Below are positions 1 to 9,027 of a stretch of 64,000 nucleotides of DNA, piece after piece. The notes below the pieces were generated by a model that was given only the letters and a program-made list of their open reading frames with translations, searched no databases and was not told the DNA's origin. The position numbers and the translations under genes are program-made. The stretch spans positions 624,419-688,418 of the forward strand of contig NZ_CP043653.1 in NCBI RefSeq assembly GCF_014217685.1. The letters are read 5' to 3'. The DNA comes from Glaciihabitans sp. INWT7. Lineage in GTDB: Bacteria; Actinomycetota; Actinomycetes; Actinomycetales; Microbacteriaceae. The first letter of the stretch is position 1, and every line of letters begins with the position of its first letter.

Positions 1-1178
1 ACGACGATTGCGAGGAGCCCAATCAGCGTCCACGGCAACACTACGCGGGATCGCCGCGCTCGCCGCGCTCGCCAGACCGCCCACACCGCGATGGGTACGA
101 GGAATATCCCTACGAAGAAGAAGGTTGATGCTTCGGATGAGTTCGCCCCGAGGAAGCCTCCCGCATTCTGCAGCGACTCGGTGAACGACGAGGCAAGCAC
201 CCTCGCCAAGGAACGCAGGGGAACTGAACCAGTCTCCGATAGACGAGCTCCGGGATACACGGTCGAGAGAAACCCATCGACGGTGCTCGATCGTATGGCG
301 AGGAAGATTCCGGTGATTGCGGCTCCCACCGCGCCCCCGGCGAAGATCGGGGCGATCGACGAGAGGACTCGACGCCAGGTCGCTCCACGCCGCAAGTTCT
401 CGACCACGAGTCCGACTCCGAAGAACGCGACCACGTAAGCAACAGCGAGGATGTATGGGACGTAGATCCCCATCGCCATCACCGCGGTGAGATATGCGAT
501 CACCGCGCCCCATATCCATCGCGGCAGGGCGCGCGACGTCTTCGTCGCCCATACAAGCCCTGCCATCGTCGCGAGCCCCCAGACCGCGGGCCAAAAAGTG
601 GATGACTGGTACCACCACTGGAAGAAGGGACTGTAGAAGAATGCGACAGCGATGGTGGCGCCGACCAGTGGTCGGCGGGGGAGCACAGTGACCGAGAACG
701 CATAGAGGGCTGCGATCAGGGCGAGCCCGCTTGCCCACCACCGCCAGGACTGGCCGTGGTCTGCGTCAAGGAACAAGAAGCCGATGAGGTGTGGACGGAA
801 GGCAACTGACCAGTCGAGCCGAGGAAGATCGTAGGGAAGAGCCGCGTCCATTCCGCCGGGGAAGGTCTCGTTGCGCTCCGGCAAACCCTGCTGGAGTTGG
901 GAAATGGTCCAGGAGGTTCCCGTATTCCATTCGTCCGAGCGGATTGTCTGCGGAGTTCCACTGATCAGGTCGGGATCTGCACCGTTGTAAACGCTCGAGT
1001 AATAGGCACCAGAAGACGTGCCGTTCAGGCCGAGTCCCACGAGGACTGCGCCAAGCAGGAGGAGGATCAGGGGAAAAGCGAAAAGCACCCGCAGGCGAGG
1101 CAGATCATCCGTTGTCGGAGTGATGAAGGATCTGTAGCGAGCCAGGATCTTCTTCGCCCGAATGGCGGGGTTGCTCAC
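1..1178 (-). CDS. large polytopic membrane protein (DUF7657-like), 3' end beyond left edge
   Basis: The gene is open from a GTG at 1178 to the window edge, about 392 codons with no stop, so the C-terminus is missing. A GAGG lies 6-9 nt before the GTG, and an in-frame stop sits just upstream at 1209-1211. Residues about 31-51 form a first membrane segment, followed by an extracytoplasmic stretch with the motif IRSDEW (residues 79-84), then many hydrophobic segments (for example AVIAYLTAVMAMGIYVPYI). IRSDEW after a first helix is what I recall of the actinobacterial DUF7657/DUF7654 membrane proteins found in polysaccharide loci; the assignment is from memory. It is divergent from the methyltransferase at 1306. 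A role in glycan assembly or export is inferred from the neighbours. Confidence 0.8.
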   Translation of the reverse strand, partial: MSNPAIRAKKILARYRSFITPTTDDLPRLRVLFAFPLILLLLGAVLVGLGLNGTSSGAYYSSVYNGADPDLISGTPQTIRSDEWNTGTSWTISQLQQGLPERNETFPGGMDAALPYDLPRLDWSVAFRPHLIGFLFLDADHGQSWRWWASGLALIAALYAFSVTVLPRRPLVGATIAVAFFYSPFFQWWYQSSTFWPAVWGLATMAGLVWATKTSRALPRWIWGAVIAYLTAVMAMGIYVPYILAVAYVVAFFGVGLVVENLRRGATWRRVLSSIAPIFAGGAVGAAITGIFLAIRSSTVDGFLSTVYPGARLSETGSVPLRSLARVLASSFTESLQNAGGFLGANSSEASTFFFVGIFLVPIAVWAVWRARRARRSRVVLPWTLIGLLAIV

Positions 1179-1305
1179 TGTTGGCCTCGTCCGGTAGGTA
1201 CTGAATTTTTATGCGCGTCCACCCTATCCTCGATTTCCAATGCCATCGGTAGACTGCAAATCGGATCAGCAACTGGGGCACTGGCCCCGAACCGACGGGA
1301 CAAAT

Positions 1306-2199
1306 ATGGCCGCGCTTTCTCCATACGCAACGCATTCTTTCGTTGCCGAGTCGACGAACAACAGCTGGTCGAATATGTTCAGATTCATCCCTGACGGCTC
1401 GAGAGTCCTCGATGTGGGATGCTCGACCGGCAATTTCGGAAGCGCGCTGCAGGAGCTGAAGGGATGCACCGTGGTTGGCGTCGACATCAACGATGCCGAC
1501 ATCGAGGAAGCTCGTTCGCGCCTGACCGAGGCCCATGTTCTCGACATTCGAGATGAGGGCGTCGGAGACGTCCTCGGCCGCTTCGACGTCGTAGTGTTCG
1601 GAGATGTCATCGAACATCTTCCTGATCCACGGTCGGTGTTGCAGGCAGTTCATGGGCTACTGACTCCCGGCGGCGCAATCGTGTACTCGATTCCGCACAT
1701 GGGCCACATCTCGGTGCGGATGGACCTCATGGATGGGAGGTTCGGCTACACGGAGATCGGGTTGCTCGACAAGACTCACCTGCACTTCTACGACCGCCAG
1801 GAGGTCTATTCCGTCTTCGAGGACTCAGGATTTGTGATTGCGGATGAGCTGCCGACCGTTGCAAGCTATCCGGAGAAGTGGCTCACGACACGGCTCGCTT
1901 CTATGGGGCTGTCCCCGTTACCGCAGTACTTCGCCATGCTTGCGAGCACGGACGCGCACGTGTTCCAATATGTCGGCATCGCACTGCCTGCCGGTGAATA
2001 CGTCACCGAGCCGCACGTCATCGCGAACGAGATGATGCCGCAAGACGAGATTCTGCTCAAGTCCAACGAACTCATCGTCGAGAATGAGCGATTGGAAGCG
2101 CAGCTTCGGGACTTGTACGCGCGGATCGCTCGAATTCGTCGCAATCCCCTCGCCGCGGTCGCGTTTGAGGCGCGCCGTCGATTGCGCCGAAATCGATAG
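1306..2199 (+). CDS. class I SAM-dependent methyltransferase with C-terminal coiled coil
   Basis: This 297-residue protein has a Rossmann methyltransferase core: motif I VLDVGCSTGNFG near residue 34, an acidic end of strand 2 (VVGVDIN), and FGDVIEHL near residue 88 followed by LLTPGGAIVYSIP. It probably methylates a sugar or lipid-linked glycan, judged by its place among glycosyltransferases. The last about 60 residues are heptad-rich and charged (ENERLEAQLRDLYARI) and end in a basic tail, so an oligomeric or membrane-apposed coiled coil is likely. I chose the ATG at 1306, preceded by GGGACA, over the in-frame ATG at 1240, whose first 22 residues match nothing I know and which lacks a Shine-Dalgarno. 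Confidence 0.8.
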   Translation: MAALSPYATHSFVAESTNNSWSNMFRFIPDGSRVLDVGCSTGNFGSALQELKGCTVVGVDINDADIEEARSRLTEAHVLDIRDEGVGDVLGRFDVVVFGDVIEHLPDPRSVLQAVHGLLTPGGAIVYSIPHMGHISVRMDLMDGRFGYTEIGLLDKTHLHFYDRQEVYSVFEDSGFVIADELPTVASYPEKWLTTRLASMGLSPLPQYFAMLASTDAHVFQYVGIALPAGEYVTEPHVIANEMMPQDEILLKSNELIVENERLEAQLRDLYARIARIRRNPLAAVAFEARRRLRRNR

Positions 2200-2202
2200 G
2201 AT

Positions 2203-3108
2203 TCAGCGCAGGCGCTGCCTGTCGTCGCCTCGCAGTATGTGATTGGTGAGGGCTCGCCGACCGATCGAGTTGCGGGACAAGATCGCACCGGGCAATTCGC
2301 TGGCGGCATTCAGTCGCGAGGTGAAGTGCCGTCGCGCGGCGCGCGCGGCACCTTTCCACCCCAGCGCTTCGGCCGCCTCCGCTGCTTCGGAGAAGAAGGT
2401 GCGCTCCTGCGTGAACTTGGAACCGTCGGTGCCGGTGACAGCGGACACGCTGGCAGAGTGTCGGCGGTAGTTGAAGACGATCTCGTCGTCGAGAACAAGG
2501 CTCCCACCCGCCTTCGTGATCTCGAAGAGCATGGCCAGATCCTGGACCACGTCGAGGTCCGTCCGGAAATCTGATGTGGCGAGCCGATCCCGACGCCAGA
2601 CCAGAGAGGGGAAGTAGGTCCAGTTCGCCCGAAGCAGGCTCACGGCGAGCTGCTCGCCCTGATAGCGACGAGCCCCGGTCCCGCGGAAGCGATACAGCGC
2701 CTTGACGCGATCAGCGAGGGGATTGCTCGCCTCTCCGTTCTCATCGACCACCGAGACTCCGGGCTGGATGATGTCGGCATCCGGGAACTCGACGATGAGC
2801 TCGTGGACGCGCTCGACGAAGCGCGGGAGCATCACGTCGTCGCACCCCATGATCTGCAAGAATTCGCTCGTCGCGATCCGAACGCTCTTGTTGTAGTTGC
2901 GGCTCGGGCGAAGATTCGTGTCATTGCGGATATAGGCGACACGGGGGTCCTCGATCTGCTTCACCCATTCGCCGGGCGCGAGGTCGGGATAGACATCGTC
3001 GACAACGGTGAGGCGCCAGTCGGGGTCGGTTTGTGCGAGGACGCTCTGCACGGCGAGTTTCAGGTGGTCGAAGCTCCCGTAGAAGGGCATCATGATGTCG
3101 AGGGTCAC
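2203..3108 (-). CDS. glycosyltransferase family 2
   Basis: A 301-residue GT-A fold glycosyltransferase. The N-terminus VTLDIMMPFYGSF is the usual first strand of GT2 enzymes. VVDDVYPD (35-42) is the nucleotide-binding acidic pair and GCDDVMLP (88-95) supplies the DxD-like metal site. It probably transfers a nucleotide-activated sugar onto an undecaprenyl-linked repeat unit in the cytoplasm. The GTG at 3108 fits the family start; an upstream TTG at 3168 would add 20 residues unlike the family. It converges on the methyltransferase gene with 3 bp between stops and is divergent from gmd. Confidence 0.85.
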   Translation of the reverse strand: MTLDIMMPFYGSFDHLKLAVQSVLAQTDPDWRLTVVDDVYPDLAPGEWVKQIEDPRVAYIRNDTNLRPSRNYNKSVRIATSEFLQIMGCDDVMLPRFVERVHELIVEFPDADIIQPGVSVVDENGEASNPLADRVKALYRFRGTGARRYQGEQLAVSLLRANWTYFPSLVWRRDRLATSDFRTDLDVVQDLAMLFEITKAGGSLVLDDEIVFNYRRHSASVSAVTGTDGSKFTQERTFFSEAAEAAEALGWKGAARAARRHFTSRLNAASELPGAILSRNSIGRRALTNHILRGDDRQRLR

Positions 3109-3208
3109 GGTCGCCCAGCCTAACGGGCGAGGAGGCCCGGCCAATAGTTGCCTCGGGTAAGCTTGCAACGGCTATTCCCGCCCCCTCTCCCACGAAGGAC
3201 ATTTCGAC

Positions 3209-4234
3209 ATGACCGAGACCCGGGCGAAGCGCGCCATCATCACCGGAATCACCGGGCAGGACGGCAGCTACCTTGCAGAGTTGCTGCTGGCGAAGGGCTA
3301 CGAGGTGCACGGATTCATCCGGCGCTCGTCGAGCTTCAACACCCAACGCATCGACCACATCTACGAAGTCCCCCAGGAAGAAGTGCAGAAGCTCTTCCTC
3401 CACTTCGCCGACCTCACGGACGGATCCCGCCTCGTGACGCTCCTCAATGAGATCCAGCCCGACGAGGTCTACAACCTGGCGGCGCAGTCCCATGTCCGGG
3501 TGAGTTTCGACGAACCCGAGTACACCGCCGAAACGACGGGGCTCGGCACGGTGCGCCTGCTCGAGGCCATCCGTTCTGCCGGAGTTTCGCCGCGCTTCTA
3601 TCAGGCGTCGAGCTCGGAGATGTTCGGGGCGACTCCGCCGCCGCAGAACGAGGAGACGCCGTTCTACCCCCGGTCGCCCTACGGCGTCGCGAAGGTGTAT
3701 TCGTACTGGATCACGCGCAACTACCGTGAGGCCTACGACCTCTTCGCCTGCAACGGCATCCTGTTCAATCATGAATCGCCCCGTCGCGGTGGCACCTTCG
3801 TGACTCGTAAAATCACCCGTGCCGTGGCGCGGATCGCTGCGGGCCAGCAGACCGAGCTCTACATGGGCAACCTCGACTCCGTCCGAGACTGGGGCTATGC
3901 GCCCGAGTATGTCGAGGGCATGTGGCGAATGTTGCAGGCTGACGAGCCGAGCGACTACGTGCTCGCGACGAACACGGCGTACACCGTTCGCGACTTCCTC
4001 GAACTCTCGTTCTCGCACGCCGGCCTCGAATGGGAGAAACACGTGCGTTTCGACGAGCGATACCTTCGCCCGACGGAGGTCGACTCCCTTATCGGAGACC
4101 CATCAAAGGCGAAAGAAGTCCTGGGCTGGGTGCCGAACGTGCTCCCGCCACGGCTCGCGCAGATTATGGTGGATGCCGACATCGCGGCTCTCGCCACCGA
4201 GGGCACGCACTACGTCGACGCCGTGCAGAGCTAG
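3209..4234 (+). CDS. gmd: GDP-mannose 4,6-dehydratase
   Basis: A 341-residue extended short-chain dehydrogenase converting GDP-D-mannose to GDP-4-keto-6-deoxy-D-mannose. The dinucleotide loop [10 protein letters not shown] (13-22) is diagnostic of GMD. The catalytic set is visible as SSSEMFG (about 134-140) and SPYGVAK with Tyr158 and Lys162. [11 protein letters not shown] and the downstream region match the GMD substrate lid and tetramer segments. Length is normal for bacterial GMD. It is the first gene of a three-gene unit: the next gene starts 7 bp after its stop and the third 4 bp after that, so all three probably share one transcript and act in sequence on the same sugar. Confidence 0.95.
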   Translation: MTETRAKRAIITGITGQDGSYLAELLLAKGYEVHGFIRRSSSFNTQRIDHIYEVPQEEVQKLFLHFADLTDGSRLVTLLNEIQPDEVYNLAAQSHVRVSFDEPEYTAETTGLGTVRLLEAIRSAGVSPRFYQASSSEMFGATPPPQNEETPFYPRSPYGVAKVYSYWITRNYREAYDLFACNGILFNHESPRRGGTFVTRKITRAVARIAAGQQTELYMGNLDSVRDWGYAPEYVEGMWRMLQADEPSDYVLATNTAYTVRDFLELSFSHAGLEWEKHVRFDERYLRPTEVDSLIGDPSKAKEVLGWVPNVLPPRLAQIMVDADIAALATEGTHYVDAVQS

Positions 4235-4241
4235 TGCCGAA

Positions 4242-5168
4242 TTGCGCGTAATTCTCACCGGCGGCCGGGGGATGCTCGGCTCCAGCATTGCCGAGCGATG
4301 GGCGATTCGTCGCCCGTACGACGAGTTGGTGTTGCTGACGCGCGATCTGGTCGACCTGCGGGACAAGGATGCGACGCGGGAAGCCGTGGAGCGGATCCAG
4401 CCGGATTCGATCGTCCACGCGGCGGCGGTTGTGGGCGGCCTCGCGGCGAAGCTCGCAAACCCGACGAAATACCTGCTCGACAACCTCCTGCTCGATTCGA
4501 GCGTTATCTCGGCTGCGATCGACGCCCGCGTGCCGGAGTTGCTCTATATCGGGAGTGCCGCGGTCTATCCGGAGCACTATAGGCAGCCATTTCTCGAGAG
4601 CGATCTGCTTGCGGCTCCACTCGAGCCGGCAAACGAGGGTTACGCGATCGCGAAAATCGCCGGCATCAAGCTCTGTGAGTACGCGAGCTCGGAGTTCGGC
4701 CTCGACTATCGCGTGGCGCTCCCGTCCAACCTGTATGGGCCCAACGACGACTACTCGCTCTCCCACGGGCACCTGATCGCTGCCGCGATTGCGAAGGTGC
4801 ATGCCGCTCACATCGCGGGCGACGCGAGCGTTCTCATTTGGGGTGACGGCACGGCGCGACGCGAATTCACCTATTCCCTCGATCTCGCCGATTGGTTGGT
4901 ATCTCAGGTAGGGGCACTCAGCAAGTGGCCCACCCGCCTGAACCTGGGGGTGGGGCATGATCACACGATCACTGAGTATTACGACTCCGCCCGAAGAGCG
5001 GTCGGATACGCCGGCGGATTCCAGTACGACACGGGGAAGCCCGCTGGGATGAGACAACGCATCCTCGACTCAGGCGTCGCACATACTCTGGGGTGGTTGC
5101 CGCAGACCGCCCTTGACGATGGTATTGCGAGGGTCTATCAGTCCTATCTTGCGGCACAACAGGAGTAA
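4242..5168 (+). CDS. GDP-fucose-synthase-like epimerase/reductase (ColC-type candidate)
   Basis: A 308-residue SDR starting with TTG: LRVILTGGRGMLGSS is the N-terminal Rossmann glycine motif, and TTG is the only start codon between the gmd stop and that motif. Ser105, Tyr134 and Lys138 match the E. coli GDP-fucose synthase triad (107/136/140) with a constant offset of two, and YAIAKIAGIKLCE is strongly conserved. His177 matches the acid His179, but the catalytic Cys109 position is Ala107 (SAAVYP instead of SSCIYP). In this operon it lies beside a ColD-like dehydratase, so it may act like ColC, which epimerises C5 and reduces C4 of GDP-4-keto-3,6-dideoxymannose. Plain GDP-L-fucose synthesis is the alternative. 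Confidence 0.85.
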   Translation: MRVILTGGRGMLGSSIAERWAIRRPYDELVLLTRDLVDLRDKDATREAVERIQPDSIVHAAAVVGGLAAKLANPTKYLLDNLLLDSSVISAAIDARVPELLYIGSAAVYPEHYRQPFLESDLLAAPLEPANEGYAIAKIAGIKLCEYASSEFGLDYRVALPSNLYGPNDDYSLSHGHLIAAAIAKVHAAHIAGDASVLIWGDGTARREFTYSLDLADWLVSQVGALSKWPTRLNLGVGHDHTITEYYDSARRAVGYAGGFQYDTGKPAGMRQRILDSGVAHTLGWLPQTALDDGIARVYQSYLAAQQE

Positions 5169-5172
5169 CGCT

Positions 5173-6363
5173 ATGAACACACCACCCGAAACAAGCCCTG
5201 GGTTCCCCTTGGCGACATCGTCTTGGGACGAAAAGGAGTATGCCGCGCTCCAAGCGGTGATCTCAAGCGGCCGGTTCACGATGGGGCCGCTCGTCGCGCA
5301 GTTCGAACGCGAGTTCGCCGATCATTTCGGCTCTGGCTATGGCGTGATGGTGAACTCGGGCAGTTCGGCCAATTTGTTGGCCATTGCCGCCGCGGTGCTC
5401 GATCCGCGAAGCGACCTCAATGCTGGAGACGAAGTGCTCGTGCCCGCGGTCTCCTGGGCCACGACTTACTATCCGCTGCAGCAGTACGGGCTCATCCTCA
5501 AGTTCGTCGACATCGACATCGACACCCTTAACATGGATCTCGACCTGGCCGAAGCGGCGATCGGCCCGAAGACCAAAGCGATCTTCGCCGTCAACTTGCT
5601 CGGCAATCCGAACGACTTCTCGCGTCTCACGGCGCTTGCCGATCGCCATGGCCTGGTGGTCATCGAGGACAACTGCGAGTCGCTCGGAGCGATGTTCGAC
5701 GGCAAAGCGGCAGGTACCTTTGGTCAGATGGGCACCTTCAGCGCCTTCTTCTCGCACCACATCTCCACGATGGAGGGCGGAATGATTCTCACCGATGACG
5801 AGCAGCTGTACCAGATGCTGACCTCACTGCGGGCCCATGGATGGACCCGCGAACTGCCCACGGAGAACTTCGTCCACCACAAGTCGGGAGACATGTTCGA
5901 CGACCTCTTCCGCTTCGTGCTTCCGGGCTACAACGTTCGCCCCCTCGAAATGTCGGGAGCCCTCGGGATCGAGCAATTGAAGAAAGTGCCCTCGCTCATC
6001 GCGGGTCGACGCGAGAACGCGAGGTATTTCGCGGCTGCATTTTCGGGCCTCGACACGGTGCGCCTGCAGCGCGAGGTCGGGGAAAGCAGCTGGTTCGGAT
6101 TCTCACTCGTGCTCGAGGGCTCCCTTGCCGGGCGGCGATCAGAAGTCGTCGAGGCTCTCGCGGCGGCATCCGTCGAGTCCCGCCCGATCGTTGCCGGCAA
6201 CTTCACCAAGAACCCGGTGATGAAGTATCTGCCCTCGATCGTTCCGGATGTGCTTCCCGCCGCCGACAAGATCCACGACGACGGACTCTTCGTCGGCAAT
6301 CACCACTTTTCTGTGCACGAGGGAATCGATCTGCTTCGGCAGACCATGGAGCGGCTCAGCTAG
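5173..6363 (+). CDS. DegT-family PLP 3-dehydratase with His in place of catalytic Lys (ColD-like)
   Basis: A 396-residue fold-type I PLP protein of the DegT/DnrJ/EryC1 group. Asp166 (VIEDNCES) is the residue that binds the pyridine nitrogen. At the Schiff-base position the usual SFxxxK is SAFFSHHIS, so the lysine is His195. In known enzymes this swap marks ColD (GDP-4-keto-6-deoxymannose 3-dehydratase) and RfbH, which bind PMP/PLP non-covalently and remove the C3 hydroxyl. The length fits ColD (about 390) better than RfbH, and no iron-sulfur cysteine cluster is seen. Substrate supply by gmd just upstream supports GDP-4-keto-3,6-dideoxymannose as product. An upstream in-frame start is excluded because it would overlap the preceding gene. 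Confidence 0.88.
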   Translation: MNTPPETSPGFPLATSSWDEKEYAALQAVISSGRFTMGPLVAQFEREFADHFGSGYGVMVNSGSSANLLAIAAAVLDPRSDLNAGDEVLVPAVSWATTYYPLQQYGLILKFVDIDIDTLNMDLDLAEAAIGPKTKAIFAVNLLGNPNDFSRLTALADRHGLVVIEDNCESLGAMFDGKAAGTFGQMGTFSAFFSHHISTMEGGMILTDDEQLYQMLTSLRAHGWTRELPTENFVHHKSGDMFDDLFRFVLPGYNVRPLEMSGALGIEQLKKVPSLIAGRRENARYFAAAFSGLDTVRLQREVGESSWFGFSLVLEGSLAGRRSEVVEALAAASVESRPIVAGNFTKNPVMKYLPSIVPDVLPAADKIHDDGLFVGNHHFSVHEGIDLLRQTMERLS

Positions 6364-7468
6364 CCAGTTCGCCTGCGTGCTCGAGCGCCTTTTCAAAGGT
6401 GGTGAGAGTGTCGGTCGCGACGGTGTGCCAAGAGTACTTGGCCGCGCGCTCCAGGCCGAGCCGCGTGAGGTCCACACGGCGCGAACGGTCACCCGAAAGG
6501 GTGCGCACAGCCGCCGCTAAGGACGCCGGGTCACCGGGGGCGAAGTAATCGGCGGCATCCGCTCCGACCTCCCGGAAGACCTCCGTGTCTGCAAGCAACA
6601 CGGGCAACCCCACGTTCATCGCTTCGAGGGTCGGCAAGGAGAATCCGGTCGCGAGGGTCGAGTCGATCAGTGCCGTGGCCGTCGCGAGCAGTTCCCTGAG
6701 TTCCTCTGTCGATACCCACGTCTTGAGGTCCACCGAGTCCTCGAGTCCCAACTCGCGCACAAGTGGCGCGAGCGGATCGTCGCCCTGTCCTCCTGTGATC
6801 ACCAGCGTCGGGCGCTCATCCGGCCTCAATTCCGCCCAGGCGCGGACGATGGTCTCGAAATTCTTGTACGGGCTTCGCTGCCCCATCGCCAGGAAGAGGT
6901 CGCCCCGACGGGTGCGCAATTCTGACCGGGCGACCGCCCGCGTGCGCGGTGCGAGCGGAATCACATCGATCAGCTCGTTCGGGAATCTCAAGTACCGGCG
7001 AATGGCCGAGGCCGAGTACTGGCTGATGGTTATGAGCCGGCTCGCGTTCGCAGCGCCGCGTTTCTCCATCCACTTGACCGGACCGGTGAAGATCTTGGTC
7101 TGCATCAACTCGGGATGTGAAAAATAGAGGAGGTCGTGAACAGAGATCACGACGGGAACCGATGAGTGGAGCGGGCCGAACATTGCGGGTCCGTGGATCA
7201 GGTCCGCACCGAGTCGACGGGCGGCACGCGACACGGCGAAGAGCTCGCCGATCGCCCAGGTAAGACGATTTTCACCGCTGATGCCGGAGTCGACCACCTC
7301 GCCCGGAAACCACGAATGGTCGGTTCTCATGAGCTCGGCGCTCGCGAAACCGACGAATTCGAAGTCGGAATCCAGCTGCCCTACAGCGCGGTAGAGCTCG
7401 CGAGCGTAGACCTCGATGCCGCCTTTGGTCCCCGTCGATTGCAGGAGGTCGACGAGAACACGGGGCAT
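6356..7468 (-). CDS. glycosyltransferase family 4 (GT-B)
   Basis: A 370-residue retaining GT-B glycosyltransferase. The N-terminal domain carries GTKGGIEVYARELYRAV, the glycine-rich acceptor loop typical of GT4. The C-terminal domain has GQRSPYKNFETIVRAWAEL, GDDPLAPLVRELGL, and the EX7E-like nucleotide-binding stretch ATGFSLPTLEAMNVGLPVL (about 280-298). It probably adds one sugar of the surface polysaccharide repeat at the inner membrane face. Its 3' end overlaps that of the ColD-like gene by 8 bp in convergent orientation. Confidence 0.88.
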   Translation of the reverse strand: MPRVLVDLLQSTGTKGGIEVYARELYRAVGQLDSDFEFVGFASAELMRTDHSWFPGEVVDSGISGENRLTWAIGELFAVSRAARRLGADLIHGPAMFGPLHSSVPVVISVHDLLYFSHPELMQTKIFTGPVKWMEKRGAANASRLITISQYSASAIRRYLRFPNELIDVIPLAPRTRAVARSELRTRRGDLFLAMGQRSPYKNFETIVRAWAELRPDERPTLVITGGQGDDPLAPLVRELGLEDSVDLKTWVSTEELRELLATATALIDSTLATGFSLPTLEAMNVGLPVLLADTEVFREVGADAADYFAPGDPASLAAAVRTLSGDRSRRVDLTRLGLERAAKYSWHTVATDTLTTFEKALEHAGELAS

Positions 7469-7496
7469 GCCGCCATCGTATCTTTCCTGTCACCGG

Positions 7497-7502
7497 TAGG
7501 CT
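7497..7502 (+). promoter_or_regulatory. -10 box TAGGCT for the DUF2142 gene
   Basis: TAGGCT ends 7 nt before the ATG at 7510. There is no Shine-Dalgarno between them, so the transcript is probably leaderless. Confidence 0.45.
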
Positions 7503-7509
7503 TCCACGC

Positions 7510-9009
7510 ATGCCGACCAGTTCCCTGTGGACAGGGCGTTGGGGACTTCTCGTATGTGCATTCCTCCTACTGCTCGCCCCGATGCTCATCTGGGCGCTGG
7601 CGTCTCCGCTCGGTTCGGTGCCCGATGAGCCATCTCACGCCATTCGCGCCGCCGCCGTAGTCCGCGGCGAGCCTGTTTCGCAACAGTGGGCTGAGCACCC
7701 TTCATTGGCGACCGCACGGGTGCCCCGCTATGTCGCCGAACTCCGGGACCGCACCTGTTTCGCCTTCCACCCGCGGGTTTCAGCGGCCTGCGCGGTGTTC
7801 GCTGTGGACAATCCGAATGAGATGGTCTTGACGGGCACCAGCGCGGCAAACAACGGGCCGCTCTACTACGCGATTGTGGGAACGCCGACACTCTTCCTCA
7901 GCGGGGACGTCGCCCTCTACGGGATGCGGTTCGTCAACGCGATCCTGTGCGCAGCGCTCCTGGCGGCTACTTTCATGCAGACTTCGCAGTTCACGCGATC
8001 GCGATGGACTATGGCCGCTGTGACCCTCGCAGTCACCCCCATGATGCTCTTCCTCGGTGGCTCGATCAATCCGAACGGCGTGGAGGCGGCCTCGGCTGGG
8101 CTGCTCTTCGTGACACTCTTGGGTATATTGCGATCTCCGAACACGGGAAGGATCCTGTGGGAGCGGGCCATCACGGTTGTACTAGCAGTGGTGTTGCTCG
8201 TCAGCACACGCAGCATCTCCCTGCTGTGGCTGATTGCCGTGATCGCTGCAGCCCTCATTTTCGCCGACCGCTCGGTTTTTCGCGTGCTGGTGAGAAGGCC
8301 AGCCGCGTGGATCGCGCTCGGGGGATCGGCAGTGGCCGCCTTCAGCGCGCTTGTTTGGTTCGCACACCCACCGAGCCTCGTCGAAGTGCCCCTTGCGGGT
8401 GCAGGAACGAAACCGGGCACGGCATTTGTGAGCATGCTCGCGCGTTCCTTCGATTTCTCCAGCAGCTACATCGGAATCTTCGGTTGGCAAGACACGCCGT
8501 CGCCGTCTTTCACCATTCTCGTGATTGGATCGGCAGTACTGCTTCTCGTGCTCGCCGCCCTCATCTGGGGTACCGGGCGGGCCCGTTGGGTTGCCTTGGG
8601 CTTTGGAGGACTCCTGCTGTTGGTACCCCCCGTCACCCAAGCCATCGTGGCTCCGCACCTGGGGTACATCTGGCAAGGGCGCTACATGCTCGCCATATTC
8701 TTGTGCCTCCTGATCTGTTGCGGCGTGGCAATCGATGAATCCTTCGACGGTCGCGCTCTTCTCGGTCGATCTCGGGTCGCGCTCAACGTGGGCGTGACGT
8801 TGGTCGGCCTCGGCCAGATCGCGAGTCTGGAGACGGCTCTGCGCAGGTACATGGTGGGAGATCACGGGGCGATCCAAAGGATGATCCTGAATCCGGAATG
8901 GCAGCCACCGTTTGGACTCGCTGCGCTCACTTTCGCGATGCTGGTGTGGGCCGCTGTAGCGGGTAACGCTGTCGTTCGTCGGCTGGCGCGCGTCCAATCG
9001 ATTCCATGA
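7510..9009 (+). CDS. DUF2142 polytopic membrane protein
   Basis: A 499-residue membrane protein with about 11-12 hydrophobic segments. The first helix (10-31) is followed by SVPDEPSHAIRAAAVVRGE, the acidic-aromatic loop that characterises DUF2142 and resembles the first extracytoplasmic loop of GT-C glycosyltransferases. A GT-C-like role, using a polyprenyl-phosphate sugar donor on the outer face, is plausible but not demonstrated. The region around residues 245-310 (VRRPAAWIALGGSAV, YIGIFGWQDTPSP) matches the family. It is transcribed away from the GT4 gene and converges on the ligase genes. Confidence 0.85.
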   Translation: MPTSSLWTGRWGLLVCAFLLLLAPMLIWALASPLGSVPDEPSHAIRAAAVVRGEPVSQQWAEHPSLATARVPRYVAELRDRTCFAFHPRVSAACAVFAVDNPNEMVLTGTSAANNGPLYYAIVGTPTLFLSGDVALYGMRFVNAILCAALLAATFMQTSQFTRSRWTMAAVTLAVTPMMLFLGGSINPNGVEAASAGLLFVTLLGILRSPNTGRILWERAITVVLAVVLLVSTRSISLLWLIAVIAAALIFADRSVFRVLVRRPAAWIALGGSAVAAFSALVWFAHPPSLVEVPLAGAGTKPGTAFVSMLARSFDFSSSYIGIFGWQDTPSPSFTILVIGSAVLLLVLAALIWGTGRARWVALGFGGLLLLVPPVTQAIVAPHLGYIWQGRYMLAIFLCLLICCGVAIDESFDGRALLGRSRVALNVGVTLVGLGQIASLETALRRYMVGDHGAIQRMILNPEWQPPFGLAALTFAMLVWAAVAGNAVVRRLARVQSIP

Positions 9010-9027
9010 CGACAGGCAAGTAGCCAG

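Noticed and set aside
91-961. Several short frames on both strands near the left edge
   Set aside because: They are out of frame with the continuous leftward membrane-protein gene that covers 1-1178.
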